A stretch of 64,000 nt of DNA, taken from assembly GCF_001999765.1 (NCBI RefSeq), contig NZ_KV908323.1:314585-378584 (forward strand). Reading direction: 5' to 3'. The translations under genes were made by a program, and so were the position numbers. This document shows, in pieces, positions 34,934 through 45,026 of the stretch (position 1 is its first letter; each line of letters opens with the position of its first letter). Under the pieces are notes generated by a model. The model made no database searches. It had not been told where the DNA came from and worked only from the letters and a program-made list of their open reading frames with translations. Source of the DNA: Sinomonas mesophila (GTDB lineage: Bacteria; Actinomycetota; Actinomycetes; Actinomycetales; Micrococcaceae).

Positions 34934-35278
34934 ATGGCACAGAAGGTCAAGATCATCCTCGTGGACGACGTCGACGGCGGATCCGCCGAGGAGACCGTCC
35001 GGTTCGGGCTCGACGGGACCAGTTACGAGATCGATCTTTCTGCGGCTAACGCCGCCAAGCTCCGCGACTCGCTCTCGGGGTACATTTCGGCCGGCCGGAA
35101 GGCGTCGGCGGCGGCGCGTTCCGCTGCCGCTCAGAAGGCCCGCGCGGGCGCTTCTTCGGCGCGCAATTCGGATTCCGCCAAGATCCGCCAGTGGGCCCGT
35201 GACAATGGCTACAACGTGAATGCGCGAGGCCGCATCCAGGCAGAGATCCAAGAGGCCTACCACAAGGCCAACGGCTGA
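34934..35278 (+). CDS. lsr2: Lsr2-family nucleoid-associated protein
   Basis: This 114-residue DNA-bridging protein silences AT-rich and horizontally acquired DNA, a counterpart of H-NS. The N-terminal oligomerisation domain (AQKVKIILVDDVDGGSAEETVRFGLDGTSYEIDLS) is followed by a basic Ala/Arg-rich linker. The DNA-binding end is IRQWARDNGYNVNARGRI, with the RGR minor-groove motif. The ATG at 34934 gives MAQKV, the family start; the in-frame ATG at 34895 adds an unrelated leader. It has its own promoter and a strong hairpin downstream. Confidence 0.96.
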   Translation: MAQKVKIILVDDVDGGSAEETVRFGLDGTSYEIDLSAANAAKLRDSLSGYISAGRKASAAARSAAAQKARAGASSARNSDSAKIRQWARDNGYNVNARGRIQAEIQEAYHKANG

Positions 35279-35340
35279 TCCAGTCAAACGCAATTGATCG
35301 GGATTCCATGGGGGATATCCCGTTTCGAGAGCGCGCTTTT

Positions 35341-35369
35341 CCCCGCCGCCGGCCATGCCGGCGGCGGGG
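35341..35369. terminator. 13-bp perfect hairpin after lsr2
   Basis: CCCCGCCGCCGGC at 35341-35353 pairs perfectly with 35357-35369 around a three-base CAT loop. TTTT lies just before it, so it would also work as an intrinsic terminator for minus-strand transcription. On the plus strand no T-run follows; stems of this strength are common lsr2-type terminators in high-GC bacteria. Confidence 0.75.
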
Positions 35370-35387
35370 ACACGGTAGGTGTGACAG

Positions 35388-35418
35388 GGACGACGGCGCG
35401 GAACACGCGCCGTCGTCC
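35388..35418. other. Second perfect 13-bp hairpin in the lsr2-clpC gap
   Basis: GGACGACGGCGCG at 35388-35400 pairs with CGCGCCGTCGTCC at 35406-35418 around a GAACA loop. It comes 18 bases after the first hairpin and is not followed by T residues. It could be a second terminator or an operator or leader structure for clpC. Confidence 0.6.
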
Positions 35419-35419
35419 G

Positions 35420-35441
35420 CTGTTCACCCTGTGGCGAACAG
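35420..35441. promoter_or_regulatory. Candidate ClgR-type operator upstream of clpC
   Basis: CTGTTC at 35420-35425 and GAACAG at 35436-35441 are perfect arms of an imperfect palindrome whose half-sites read GTTCACC and GGCGAAC. ClgR, the actinobacterial activator of clp genes, recognises GTTCGC-like inverted sites. The site is about 80 bases before the clpC start, suitable for activation. One arm deviates, so this is a candidate only. Confidence 0.45.
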
Positions 35442-35519
35442 CCCTCTGCCGGAGGGCGACCGGCACGTAGCATCGAACTACGCATAACCGCACCCAAGCT
35501 AAACCGGGGAGTTCGAGCA

Positions 35520-38036
35520 ATGTTCGAGAGATTCACAGACCGCGCCCGCCGCGTGGTCGTGCTGGCCCAAGAAGAGGCCCGCATGCTCAACCACAACTAC
35601 ATCGGTACCGAGCACATCCTCCTGGGCCTGATCCACGAGGGTGAAGGGGTCGCGGCCAAGGCACTCGAATCCCTGAGCATCTCGCTGGACGGCGTCCGGG
35701 AGCAGGTGCAGGAGATCATCGGCCAGGGGCAGCAGGCCCCGAGCGGGCACATCCCGTTCACGCCGCGGGCCAAGAAGGTCCTCGAGCTGTCACTGCGCGA
35801 GGCCCTCCAGCTCGGCCACAACTACATCGGCACCGAACACATCCTCCTCGGCCTCATCCGCGAGGGCGAGGGCGTCGCCGCCCAGGTGCTCGTCAAGCTC
35901 GGCGCCGACCTCAACCGCGTCCGCCAGCAGGTCATCCAGCTCCTCTCCGGCTACCAGGGCAAGGAGGCGGCGTCGGCGGGCTCCAGCTCCGGCCAGCCCG
36001 AGGGCACGCCGGCCGGCTCGGTGGTGCTCGACCAGTTCGGCCGCAACCTCACGCAGGCGGCGCGCGAGAACAAGCTCGACCCGGTGATCGGGCGCGAGCA
36101 CGAGATGGAGCGCGTCATGCAGGTCCTCTCGCGCCGCACCAAGAACAACCCCGTCCTCATCGGCGAGCCCGGAGTCGGCAAGACCGCCGTCGTCGAGGGC
36201 CTCGCCCAGGCGATCGTGCGCGGCGACGTGCCCGAGACCATCAAGGACAAGCAGCTCTACACGCTCGACCTCGGCTCCCTCGTGGCCGGCTCCCGCTACC
36301 GCGGCGACTTCGAGGAGCGCCTGAAGAAGGTCCTCAAGGAGATCCGCACGCGCGGCGACATCATCCTGTTCATCGACGAGATCCACACCCTCGTCGGGGC
36401 GGGCGCCGCCGAGGGCGCGATCGACGCCGCGAGCATCCTCAAGCCGATGCTCGCCCGCGGCGAGCTCCAGACGATCGGCGCGACGACGCTCGACGAGTAC
36501 CGCAAGCACATCGAGAAGGACGCTGCGCTCGAGCGCCGCTTCCAGCCGATCCAGGTCTCGGAGCCGTCCGTGGCCCTCGCGATCGAGATCCTCAAGGGCC
36601 TGCGCGACCGCTACGAGGCGCACCACCGGGTGACGATCACCGACGGCGCCCTCTCCGCAGCGGCGCACCTCGCCGAGCGCTACATCTCGGACCGGTTCCT
36701 GCCGGACAAGGCGATCGACCTCATCGACGAGGCGGGGGCGCGCCTGCGCATCCGCCGCATGACCGCTCCGCCGGAGCTCAAGGAGCTCGACGAGCGCATC
36801 GCCGGCCTCAAGCTGGAGAAGGAGTCGGCGATAGACGCACAGGACTTCGAGGGCGCCGCGTCGCTGCGCGACAAGGAGCAGAGGCTCATCGCAGAGCGCG
36901 CCGAGCGCGAGCGGGCCTGGAAGTCCGGCGACATGGACGGCATCGCCGAGGTGGACGAGGACCTGATCGCCGAGGTGCTCGCCAACTCGACGGGCATCCC
37001 GGTGTTCAAGCTCACCGAGGAGGAGTCGAGCCGGCTGCTCCACATGGAGGCCGAGCTGCACAAGCGCGTCATCGGCCAGGACGATGCCATCAAGGCGCTC
37101 TCCCGGTCCATCCGCCGCACGCGGGCGGGCCTCAAGGACCCGAAGCGCCCGGGTGGGTCGTTCATCTTCGCCGGCCCGACCGGCGTCGGCAAGACCGAGC
37201 TCGCCAAGGCCCTCGCGGAGTTCCTCTTCGGCGAGGAGGACGCGCTCATCACCCTCGACATGTCCGAGTTCTCCGAGAAGCACACGGTCTCGCGGCTCTT
37301 CGGCGCCCCTCCGGGCTACGTGGGCTACGAAGAGGGCGGCCAGCTCACCGAGAAGGTCCGCCGCCGCCCGTTCTCGGTCGTGCTGTTCGACGAGGTGGAG
37401 AAGGCCCACGCGGACCTCTTCAACTCGCTCCTGCAGATCCTCGAGGACGGCCGTCTCACGGACTCCCAGGGCCGCGTCGTGGACTTCAAGAACACCGTGA
37501 TCATCATGACCACGAACCTCGGCACCCGGGACATCTCGAAGGGCGTCATGACGGGCTTCCAGTCCGGCACCGACACCAAGACCGGCTACGAGCGGATCAA
37601 GGCGCGTGTGACGGAGGAGCTCAAGCAGCACTTCCGCCCCGAGTTCCTCAACCGCGTGGACGACATCGTGGTGTTCCCGCAGCTGACGCAGGAGGAGATC
37701 GTCGAGATCGTCGACCTGATGATCGCCCGCCTGGAGCAGCGCCTCAAGGACAAGGACATGGGCATCGAGCTCACGCCCGCGGCCAAGATCCTGCTCGCCA
37801 CCCGCGGCTACGACCCGGCCATGGGCGCCCGACCGCTGCGCCGTACCATCCAGTCGCAGATCGAGGACCAGCTCTCCGAGAAGATCCTCTTCGGCGACCT
37901 GTCCGCGGGCGACATCGTCGTGGTGGACGTCGAGGGCGAGGGGGACGAGGCGAAGTTCACCTTCACCGGCACCCCGCGCCCGCAGGTCCCCGAGGTCGTC
38001 TCCCTGGCCAAGGGCGGCAAGGAGCTCGGCGCCTAG
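35520..38036 (+). CDS. clpC: ATP-dependent Clp protease ATP-binding subunit ClpC
   Basis: This 838-residue class I AAA+ unfoldase feeds proteins to ClpP. Two N-terminal Clp repeats (residues 1-145, each with [14 protein letters not shown]) bind adaptors. The first AAA domain has GEPGVGKT. A middle region includes the UVR-like segment [20 protein letters not shown]. The second AAA domain has GPTGVGKT and ends with the ClpP-contact region. In actinobacteria ClpC1 is essential and the target of cyclic peptide antibiotics. It stands alone with its own upstream regulatory gap and a very strong terminator. Confidence 0.97.
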   Translation: MFERFTDRARRVVVLAQEEARMLNHNYIGTEHILLGLIHEGEGVAAKALESLSISLDGVREQVQEIIGQGQQAPSGHIPFTPRAKKVLELSLREALQLGHNYIGTEHILLGLIREGEGVAAQVLVKLGADLNRVRQQVIQLLSGYQGKEAASAGSSSGQPEGTPAGSVVLDQFGRNLTQAARENKLDPVIGREHEMERVMQVLSRRTKNNPVLIGEPGVGKTAVVEGLAQAIVRGDVPETIKDKQLYTLDLGSLVAGSRYRGDFEERLKKVLKEIRTRGDIILFIDEIHTLVGAGAAEGAIDAASILKPMLARGELQTIGATTLDEYRKHIEKDAALERRFQPIQVSEPSVALAIEILKGLRDRYEAHHRVTITDGALSAAAHLAERYISDRFLPDKAIDLIDEAGARLRIRRMTAPPELKELDERIAGLKLEKESAIDAQDFEGAASLRDKEQRLIAERAERERAWKSGDMDGIAEVDEDLIAEVLANSTGIPVFKLTEEESSRLLHMEAELHKRVIGQDDAIKALSRSIRRTRAGLKDPKRPGGSFIFAGPTGVGKTELAKALAEFLFGEEDALITLDMSEFSEKHTVSRLFGAPPGYVGYEEGGQLTEKVRRRPFSVVLFDEVEKAHADLFNSLLQILEDGRLTDSQGRVVDFKNTVIIMTTNLGTRDISKGVMTGFQSGTDTKTGYERIKARVTEELKQHFRPEFLNRVDDIVVFPQLTQEEIVEIVDLMIARLEQRLKDKDMGIELTPAAKILLATRGYDPAMGARPLRRTIQSQIEDQLSEKILFGDLSAGDIVVVDVEGEGDEAKFTFTGTPRPQVPEVVSLAKGGKELGA

Positions 38037-38057
38037 TCTGAGCCCCGCGCGCACGAC

Positions 38058-38092
38058 GGCGGCCCCTCACCTGATGCAGGTGGGGGGCCGCC
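38058..38092 (+). terminator. Intrinsic-type terminator of clpC
   Basis: A 15-bp stem pairs GGCGGCCCCTCACCT (38058-38072) with AGGTGGGGGGCCGCC (38078-38092), with one G-T pair and a five-base GATGC loop. It starts 21 bases after the clpC stop. A weak T-containing stretch (TCGTTGTG, then TGTTTTAT) follows. Confidence 0.85.
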
Positions 38093-38198
38093 TCGTTGTG
38101 CCCACTCCTGTTTTATCCAATTCCTAGACAAACTCCCGAACCGAGCGTACTGTCTCTGTTGGTCTCGTTGTGATCCATCCCACGTCCAGAGAGATGCC

Positions 38199-39545
38199 AT
38201 GACCCTCCAGCTCGAATTCATCACCCTGCAGGACCTTGTGCGCGGCGAGGTCCTCGACCCCGGCGACGCGGGGTACGCGGCCGAGGCCGCGGGCTTCAAC
38301 GCCGCCGTCGTCCATCGGCCCGACGTCGTCGTCGCGGCCCTCGACGCGGCGGACATCGTGGCCACGGTCCGCTGGGCCTCCCTCAACGAGGTCCCGCTCG
38401 CCGTGCAGGCCACGGGCCACGGCGCCGAGCGCTCCCTTGCCGGCGGCATCCTCCTGAGCACGACTCGGCTGCGCTCGGTCGTCGTCGACCCGTTGGCGCG
38501 GACCGCGACCGTCGGCGCCGGGACGCGCTGGCGCGAGGTCATCGACGCGGCGGCCGCGCACGGCCTCGCGCCGCTCAACGGCTCGAGCTCGGACGTCGGC
38601 GTCGTCGGCTACACGCTCGGCGGCGGCCTGCCCGTCCTCGGCCGGACCTTCGGCTTCGCCGCCGACTCGGTTCTGGGCTTCGACATCGTGACCATGGACG
38701 GCGACGCGCGGACCGTGAGCCGCACCCACGAGCCGGCCCTCTTCGACCTGCTCTGCGGCGGCGGGGCGGGGCTCGCCGTCGTCACCGCCGTGACCTTCCG
38801 CCTCTACCGCGTCGCCGAGGTGTACGGCGGGGCCCTCGTGTTCGACGGCGAGCACGCCGAGGCCGTGCTGCGCGCCTTCGCCTCGTGGGCGCCCCGGCTA
38901 CGGGACGCCTCGAACGCCGCGATCCGCTTCCTCCGCGCCCCCGACGCGCCGGACGTTCCGCGCGAGCTCGCCGGCCGGCTCACGGTGCACATCGCCTTCG
39001 CACACGTGGGCCGGGGCGGCGAGGCGGCCCTGGCGCCGATGCGCGCCGCCGCGCCCGTGCTCATCGACGCCGTCGGACTCATGCCGTACAGCGACGTGGA
39101 CCGCGTGTTCTCCGACCCCGAGGCTCCCATGCCGTATCTGAGCGGCGGCGCGGGTCTCGTCGGGCTCGGCGAGGGCGCGATCCAGGCGCTCCTCGCCGTC
39201 GCCGGCCCCCAGGCCCAGTGCCTGCTCCCACTCGTCGACATCCGCCTGCTCGGCGGGGCGATGACGTCCGACGACGGCCGCGCGGCATCGGCGCACGGGC
39301 TCGGCTACGCGGTGCACGCCGTCGGGGTCCTGGCCCCGCCGATCGCCGAGGCGGTCCCGGGCGCGATCCAGGACGTGCTGGGGGCGCTGGCCCCGTTCGG
39401 CAACGGCCGCGCGCCGCGGAACGTCCTCGGGGACCTCGAGGACGCCTCGGCGGCGTGGGCCGACGAGGTCGGCGCGCGGCTCGAGGAGGCGCGCGCGGAG
39501 CTCGACCCGCAGGGGCTCCTGCGCGGGGGTGCGGGCCGCGCGTGA
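38199..39545 (+). CDS. FAD-binding oxidoreductase (PCMH/VAO type)
   Basis: This is a 448-residue flavin oxidase of the berberine-bridge/6-hydroxynicotine-oxidase kind. HRPDVVVAALDAADIVATVRWA starts the FAD domain. VQATGHGAERSLAGGILLSTTRL holds the His that usually links covalently to the flavin 8-alpha carbon. GSSSDVGVVGYTLGGGLPVLGRTFGFAADSV is the second FAD motif. There it has Ser where bicovalent members have Cys, so at most one covalent bond. The C-terminus ends LDPQGLLRGG, as usual. The substrate is unknown. It has its own promoter region after the clpC terminator and no close partner. Confidence 0.85.
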   Translation: MTLQLEFITLQDLVRGEVLDPGDAGYAAEAAGFNAAVVHRPDVVVAALDAADIVATVRWASLNEVPLAVQATGHGAERSLAGGILLSTTRLRSVVVDPLARTATVGAGTRWREVIDAAAAHGLAPLNGSSSDVGVVGYTLGGGLPVLGRTFGFAADSVLGFDIVTMDGDARTVSRTHEPALFDLLCGGGAGLAVVTAVTFRLYRVAEVYGGALVFDGEHAEAVLRAFASWAPRLRDASNAAIRFLRAPDAPDVPRELAGRLTVHIAFAHVGRGGEAALAPMRAAAPVLIDAVGLMPYSDVDRVFSDPEAPMPYLSGGAGLVGLGEGAIQALLAVAGPQAQCLLPLVDIRLLGGAMTSDDGRAASAHGLGYAVHAVGVLAPPIAEAVPGAIQDVLGALAPFGNGRAPRNVLGDLEDASAAWADEVGARLEEARAELDPQGLLRGGAGRA

Positions 39546-39769
39546 CCCATCGGCGGACACGCCCGTCAAGGTCTCGCGGGGGTGTCCGGGCGTTCGCCGC
39601 CGGGTTGGCGTGCCACGGTTCCGGCGCGGCCCGAGCGCGCGCCGCGGGGCGTGGCGCCGCGCGATCCACTGCGCGTACTGTCGAGGGATCCGGCCCGTCC
39701 TGGGCCGGACCGCCGCGTGCCCGTCCCCGCGGGCTCCCGGCAGGCGGGTGCTGAGTGGAAGGGAAGTCC

Positions 39770-40108
39770 ATGGGCAACGACACTCCCGAGAACACCGACG
39801 ACACGACCGCCCAGGGTGCCGAGGGCGCCGCGGGCAGCATCGGCGGGGGCGGCTACGGCGAGCCGACGCTCGAGCAGGAGCTCGGCCAGGGTGCCGCCGG
39901 GGACGCCGCGGGCCAGGGGCCCGCGAAGGAACCCGCCGGCGAGGGCGAGCAACCCGCCGGCGAGGGCGAGCAATCCGCCGGCCAGGGCGAGGGCGAGGAT
40001 CCCGCAGGCGAGTACGGCCAGCGCGCGGACGCTGACGAGCTCGCCGCGGAGGAACGCGATCCCGGGACCGACCGCGCCGCCCCGCAGCCGACGGAGCCGC
40101 CCGACTGA
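39770..40108 (+). CDS. Small acidic low-complexity protein
   Basis: This is a 112-residue protein dominated by Glu, Gly, Ala and Asp, with almost no hydrophobic residues. An 18-to-21-base repeat (GGCGAGGGCGAGCA) in the middle encodes repeated PAGEGEQ units. It is predicted to be disordered and cytoplasmic. GGAAGGGA just before the ATG is a usable ribosome site. I do not recognise a family. It lies between the flavin oxidase and dhaK with no obvious link to either. Confidence 0.6.
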   Translation: MGNDTPENTDDTTAQGAEGAAGSIGGGGYGEPTLEQELGQGAAGDAAGQGPAKEPAGEGEQPAGEGEQSAGQGEGEDPAGEYGQRADADELAAEERDPGTDRAAPQPTEPPD

Positions 40109-40225
40109 GGGGGGCGCTGGCGGGGCCCGCCGGGGCGCCGCGTCCGCCTGTCCAAGCCCCGGCGCGGCCGGTAGGCTCCGAAGCAGCACTGCCATGCGTG
40201 CGACGTACGTGCGAAGGAGCGCCAT

Positions 40226-41223
<998 letters not shown>

Positions 41224-41227
<4 letters not shown>

Positions 41228-41883
41228 TGACGGACCTGGACACCGCGTGGGCCGAGCGGTGGCTCCGCGAGTCGGCGCGGGTGATTGCGCTGCACCGCGA
41301 GGAGCTCATCGAGCTCGACCGGGCCATCGGCGACGGCGACCACGGCGAGAACATGGACCGCGGCTTCGGCGCGATCGTCGCCCAGCTCGACGAGGAGGCG
41401 CCAGCCTCCGTCGGCGCGGCGCTCAAGATGGCGGCGATGATGCTCATGAGCAAGGTCGGCGGGGCTGCCGGTCCGCTCTACGGCACGGCCTTCCTGCGCG
41501 CAGCGACCTCTGTGGGCGAGGCCGAGGCGCTCAACGGCACGGAGGTCGCCGCGATGCTCGCCGCGGCCCGGGACGGGATCGTCGCGCGCGGGCGGGCCGA
41601 GCTGGGAGACAAGACGATGGTCGACGCGTGGTCGCCCGCCGTGGACGCCGCCGGGAGGGCGGGCGACGGCGAGGCAGCCCTGGGTGCGGCCGCCGATGCC
41701 GCCGAGGCAGGCGCCGAGGCGACGAAGCCGCTCGTGGCGCGCAAGGGCCGCGCGAGCTACCTCGGGCAGCGGAGCGCGGGCCACCTCGACCCTGGCGCGG
41801 TCTCGACCTCGCTCATCCTCCGCGCCGCCGTCACCGCCGCGATGAGCGAGATCGGCGCCGGCGGGGCAGGGGGCGGCCGGTGA
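41224..41883 (+). CDS. dhaL: PTS-dependent dihydroxyacetone kinase, ADP-binding subunit DhaL
   Basis: This 219-residue subunit holds a permanently bound ADP that is rephosphorylated by DhaM and passes its phosphate to dihydroxyacetone. [18 protein letters not shown] carries the metal- and ADP-binding Asp residues. [18 protein letters not shown] and [10 protein letters not shown] are the other motifs, with [16 protein letters not shown] near the end. The ATG at 41224 overlaps the dhaK stop (ATGA). Confidence 0.95.
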
Positions 41884-42554
41884 GCCCGGTCGGCCTGCTC
41901 ATCGTCTCGCACAGCGCGCGGCTCGCGGAGGGCGTCGTCGAGGTCGCGCAGCAGATGGCCGCCTCGGTCCCGCTCATGGCAGCGGGCGGCACGGACGATG
42001 GCGGGGTGGGCACCTCGTTCGCGAAGGTCATGGACGGTGTCGGGGCGGTGGACACCGGGGAGGGTGTCGTCGTCCTGACCGACCTCGGCTCCGCCGTCAT
42101 GACCGCGGAGTCGGTGCTCGAGTTTCTTGACGAGGCGCAGCGGTCCCGGGTCCGGCTCGCCGATGCGGCCCTCGTCGAGGGCGCCGTCGCTGCGGCGGTG
42201 GCCGCGGAGGCGGGGGCCGGGTTGGAGGCGGTCGTCCGGGCCGCCGAGGAGGCCGTGCCCGCAGCCCCCACGGAGGAGCCGCCCGAGCTCCGGGAGCCCA
42301 TCGAATCCGCGGCCCTGACACTCGTGAACCCCATGGGCCTGCACGCCCGACCGGCCGCCGTCCTGGCCGGACGGCTCTCGGCCTTCGACGTCGAGGTGAC
42401 CGTCAACGGCGTCGACGGCCAGTCGGTCATGGCGCTCATGGCGCTGGGTGCAGGCCACGGCGCCCAGCTCGTCGTGGAGGCCTCGGGACCGGACGCCGCG
42501 AGGGCCGTGGCCTTCGTCCGCCACCAGATCGAGACCGGCTTCGGCGAGATCTAG
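41880..42554 (+). CDS. dhaM: DhaM phosphotransferase, EIIA(Man)-HPr fusion
   Basis: This is a 224-residue two-domain protein. Residues 1-125 are an EIIA(mannose)-like domain with the phosphoacceptor His11 in LLIVSHSARLAEGV. Residues 144-224 are an HPr domain with His155 in NPMGLHARPAAVL and the usual SVMALMALGAGHG loop. E. coli DhaM has a third, enzyme-I-like domain; here it is absent, so phosphate must come from the general enzyme I encoded elsewhere. The GTG at 41880 overlaps the dhaL stop. Confidence 0.93.
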   Translation: MSPVGLLIVSHSARLAEGVVEVAQQMAASVPLMAAGGTDDGGVGTSFAKVMDGVGAVDTGEGVVVLTDLGSAVMTAESVLEFLDEAQRSRVRLADAALVEGAVAAAVAAEAGAGLEAVVRAAEEAVPAAPTEEPPELREPIESAALTLVNPMGLHARPAAVLAGRLSAFDVEVTVNGVDGQSVMALMALGAGHGAQLVVEASGPDAARAVAFVRHQIETGFGEI

Positions 42555-42564
42555 CCCCCCATCC

Positions 42565-42616
42565 TTGAGGGGTCATGTCCCCCGCGTTGAGGGGTCATAT
42601 CCCACGCGTTGAGAGG
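42565..42616. repeat. 22-base tandem repeat after dhaM
   Basis: Two full units at 42565-42586 and 42587-42608 begin TTGAGGGGTCAT and end CCCGCG/CCACGCG; a third partial TTGAGAGG follows. The first starts 10 bases after the dhaM stop. The GGGGTCA core is shared with the arrays at 1530, 3355 and in tilS. A small hairpin GTGAAA/TTTCAC (42623-42640) follows. Confidence 0.75.
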
Positions 42617-42692
42617 AGAGGTGTGAAAGGAGTGTTTCACCAGCAGTGAACGGCCCTGTCCCCGGCGTCGGAGTGGGGGTTGAATCGGGGAC

Positions 42693-44873
42693 ATGAGTGC
42701 AGAGCCCCAGACCCTCGGCGCCTCGGGCGGGCAGGCGGGCGCCGCCCCCTCCGGCACCGACTCCACGCCGGCCTCCGAGCCCCGCCCGGAGACGCCGTTC
42801 CACGACCTCGACCACTACGTCGCCATCCCCCGGATCTCGGGCCTGGCCCTGAGCCCGGACGGCTCGCGGCTCGTCACGACCGTCGCGACCCTCAACGGCA
42901 AAGGGACGGAGTACGGCACGGCCCTGTGGGAGATCGACCCGGCAGGCGAGCGCCCCGCCCGCCGCATCACGCGCAGCGCGAAGGGCGAGGCCGGCGCCGC
43001 GTTCGCCGCCAACGGCGACCTCTACTTCACCTCCGCCCGCCCGGACCCCGAGAAGCCGGACGAGGACCCCGTCAACGCCCTCTGGCTCCTGCCCCGGCCC
43101 GGCGGGGAGGCGCGCGTCGTGCTCTCCCGGGCCGGCGGCGTCGAGCGCGTCCTCGCGGCCCGCGCGGCGGACGCCGCCTTCGTCCAGGCACCCGTCCTGC
43201 CCGGCAGCGCCGACGAGGCCGACGACGAGACGCGCCGCACCGCGCGCAAGGACGGAAAGGTCGCCGCGATCCTGCACTCGGCCTACCCCGTCCGGTACTG
43301 GGACGCGGACCTCGGCCCCGCGGAGCCGCGCCTGTTCGCCGTCGAGCGCTCCCGCACGGCCCCCGAGCCGGGCCGCCCGTCCACGGTCGACGAGGGCCCG
43401 GACCTCGAGCTGCGGCCGCTCGCCCCGCACCTCGGCGCGGGCCTGCGCTTCGGCGCGGTCTCGCCGAGTCCCGATGGCGCGACGCTCTACGCCTCCGTCG
43501 CCAAGCCGCTCGCCAAGGCGGACCTGCGCACGGAGCTCGTCGCGATCGACGCCGCGACCGGCGAGACGCGCACCCTCCTCTCGGCGGACCGCACCGACTT
43601 CCACCCCGGGCCGGTGAGCCCCGACGGGCGGACGCTCGCCGTCGTCGTCGAGCCGCACACGACGCCGACTCAGTCCTTCCGCTCGGAGCTGCACCTCCTC
43701 GACCTCGGCGGCGGGGAGCTGCGCCGCGCGGGCACGGCGTGGGACCGCCACCCGCACCCTGCCGAGTGGGTCCCCGACGGCTCGGCGCTGCTCGTCACGG
43801 CGGACGACGGCGGGCGCTCGCCCGTGTTCCGCGTCGACGCCGCGAGCGGGGAGGTGGCCCGGGTGACGCACGACGACGCCGCGTACACCGACGTTGTCGT
43901 CGCGCCGGACGGGGCGAGCGCGTACGCGCTGCGCAGCTCGTACCTTTTCCCGCCCGAGGCGGTGCGGATCGACCTCGCGACGGGCGAGGCGGTGCGCCTG
44001 CCCAACCCGGCCGAGCGGCCGCAGATCCCCGGCCGGCTCGAAGAGGTCACCGCGACCGCCGAGGACGGCACGCCGCTGCGCGCGTGGCTGGCGCTGCCGG
44101 CGGAGCCCGGGGAGGGGGAGCCCGCGGCCCCGGGCGACGGGCCCGCCAGGCATCCCCTCCTCCTGTGGATCCACGGCGGCCCGATCGCGTCGTGGAACGC
44201 GTGGACGTGGCGGTGGAACCCGTGGCTGCTTGCCGCGCAGGGCTACGCCGTCCTGCTCCCGGATCCAGCCCTCTCGACCGGCTACGGGCAGGACTTCATC
44301 CAGCGCGGCTGGGGCCGCTGGGGCGCCGAGCCGTTCACGGACCTCATGGCGATCACCGACGCCGCCCTGGCCCGGGGCGACCTCGACCCGGAGCGCACGG
44401 CCGCGATGGGCGGCTCGTTCGGCGGGTACATGGCCAACTGGGTCGCGGGGCACACGGACCGCTTCCGGGCGATCGTGACCCACGCGAGCCTCTGGGCGCT
44501 CGAGGGCTTCGGCCCGACGACCGACATGGCCCTGTACTGGGCCAAGGAGATGGACGAGGCCATGACGGCCGAGCACTCGCCGCACCGGTTCGTCGACCGG
44601 ATCCGCACTCCGATGCTCGTCATCCACGGCGACAAGGACTACCGCGTGCCGATCGGGGAGGGGCTGCGGCTCTGGTACGAGCTCCTCTCGCGCTCGCAGC
44701 TCGCCGTGGGCGAGGACGGCTCAACCCCGCACCGCTTCCTCTACTTCCCGGACGAGAACCACTGGATCCTGCAGCCGCAGCACGCCAAGGTCTGGTACGG
44801 GGTTGTGGAGGCGTTCCTCGCCGAGCACGTCCTCGGCGAGAGCCGCGGGCTGCCCGCCGAGCTCGGGCTCTAG
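42693..44873 (+). CDS. S9 family prolyl oligopeptidase-type serine peptidase
   Basis: This is a 726-residue cytoplasmic peptidase. Residues 45-440 form a beta-propeller of WD40-like PD40 repeats (ISGLALSPDGSRL, FGAVSPSPDGATL, FHPGPVSPDGRTL). The C-terminal alpha/beta-hydrolase domain has the nucleophile Ser575 in GGSFGGYM. The acidic residue lies in VIHGDKDYRVP and the His in FPDENHWI. It resembles acylaminoacyl/dipeptidyl peptidases. The ATG at 42693 is preceded by a weak GGGG site; residues 1-35 are a disordered leader. The gene is alone between two repeat arrays. Confidence 0.9.
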   Translation: MSAEPQTLGASGGQAGAAPSGTDSTPASEPRPETPFHDLDHYVAIPRISGLALSPDGSRLVTTVATLNGKGTEYGTALWEIDPAGERPARRITRSAKGEAGAAFAANGDLYFTSARPDPEKPDEDPVNALWLLPRPGGEARVVLSRAGGVERVLAARAADAAFVQAPVLPGSADEADDETRRTARKDGKVAAILHSAYPVRYWDADLGPAEPRLFAVERSRTAPEPGRPSTVDEGPDLELRPLAPHLGAGLRFGAVSPSPDGATLYASVAKPLAKADLRTELVAIDAATGETRTLLSADRTDFHPGPVSPDGRTLAVVVEPHTTPTQSFRSELHLLDLGGGELRRAGTAWDRHPHPAEWVPDGSALLVTADDGGRSPVFRVDAASGEVARVTHDDAAYTDVVVAPDGASAYALRSSYLFPPEAVRIDLATGEAVRLPNPAERPQIPGRLEEVTATAEDGTPLRAWLALPAEPGEGEPAAPGDGPARHPLLLWIHGGPIASWNAWTWRWNPWLLAAQGYAVLLPDPALSTGYGQDFIQRGWGRWGAEPFTDLMAITDAALARGDLDPERTAAMGGSFGGYMANWVAGHTDRFRAIVTHASLWALEGFGPTTDMALYWAKEMDEAMTAEHSPHRFVDRIRTPMLVIHGDKDYRVPIGEGLRLWYELLSRSQLAVGEDGSTPHRFLYFPDENHWILQPQHAKVWYGVVEAFLAEHVLGESRGLPAELGL

Positions 44874-44891
44874 GGCCGGCGCCGCAGGTGA

Positions 44892-44990
44892 GGACCGGTC
44901 TCATCGTGAGACCGGTCCCCCCTCGCGAGACCGGTCGGCGCAACGCCGGTCTGGCAGCTTGGCACCGGTCTCGCCCGGCGCCCGCGACCC
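44892..44990. repeat. GAGACCGGTC repeat array with a perfect hairpin after the S9 peptidase gene
   Basis: GGACCGGTCTCA at 44892-44903 and its exact complement at 44907-44918 enclose a TCG loop, a perfect 12-bp hairpin 18 bases after the stop. It is followed by GCGAGACCGGTC, then GCCGGTCTGG and CACCGGTCTCGC, in alternating orientations. The same word makes up the array at 46931-47049. The hairpin is a likely terminator. Confidence 0.8.
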
Positions 44991-45026
44991 TGTCCGCTCC
45001 CTGCCCTCGTCGGTACGCTTGGCCAC

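Noticed and set aside
35790-38054. 754-codon frame antisense to clpC
   Set aside because: No motif, no ribosome site, and clpC on the other strand is unmistakable. Long antisense frames are expected at this GC content.
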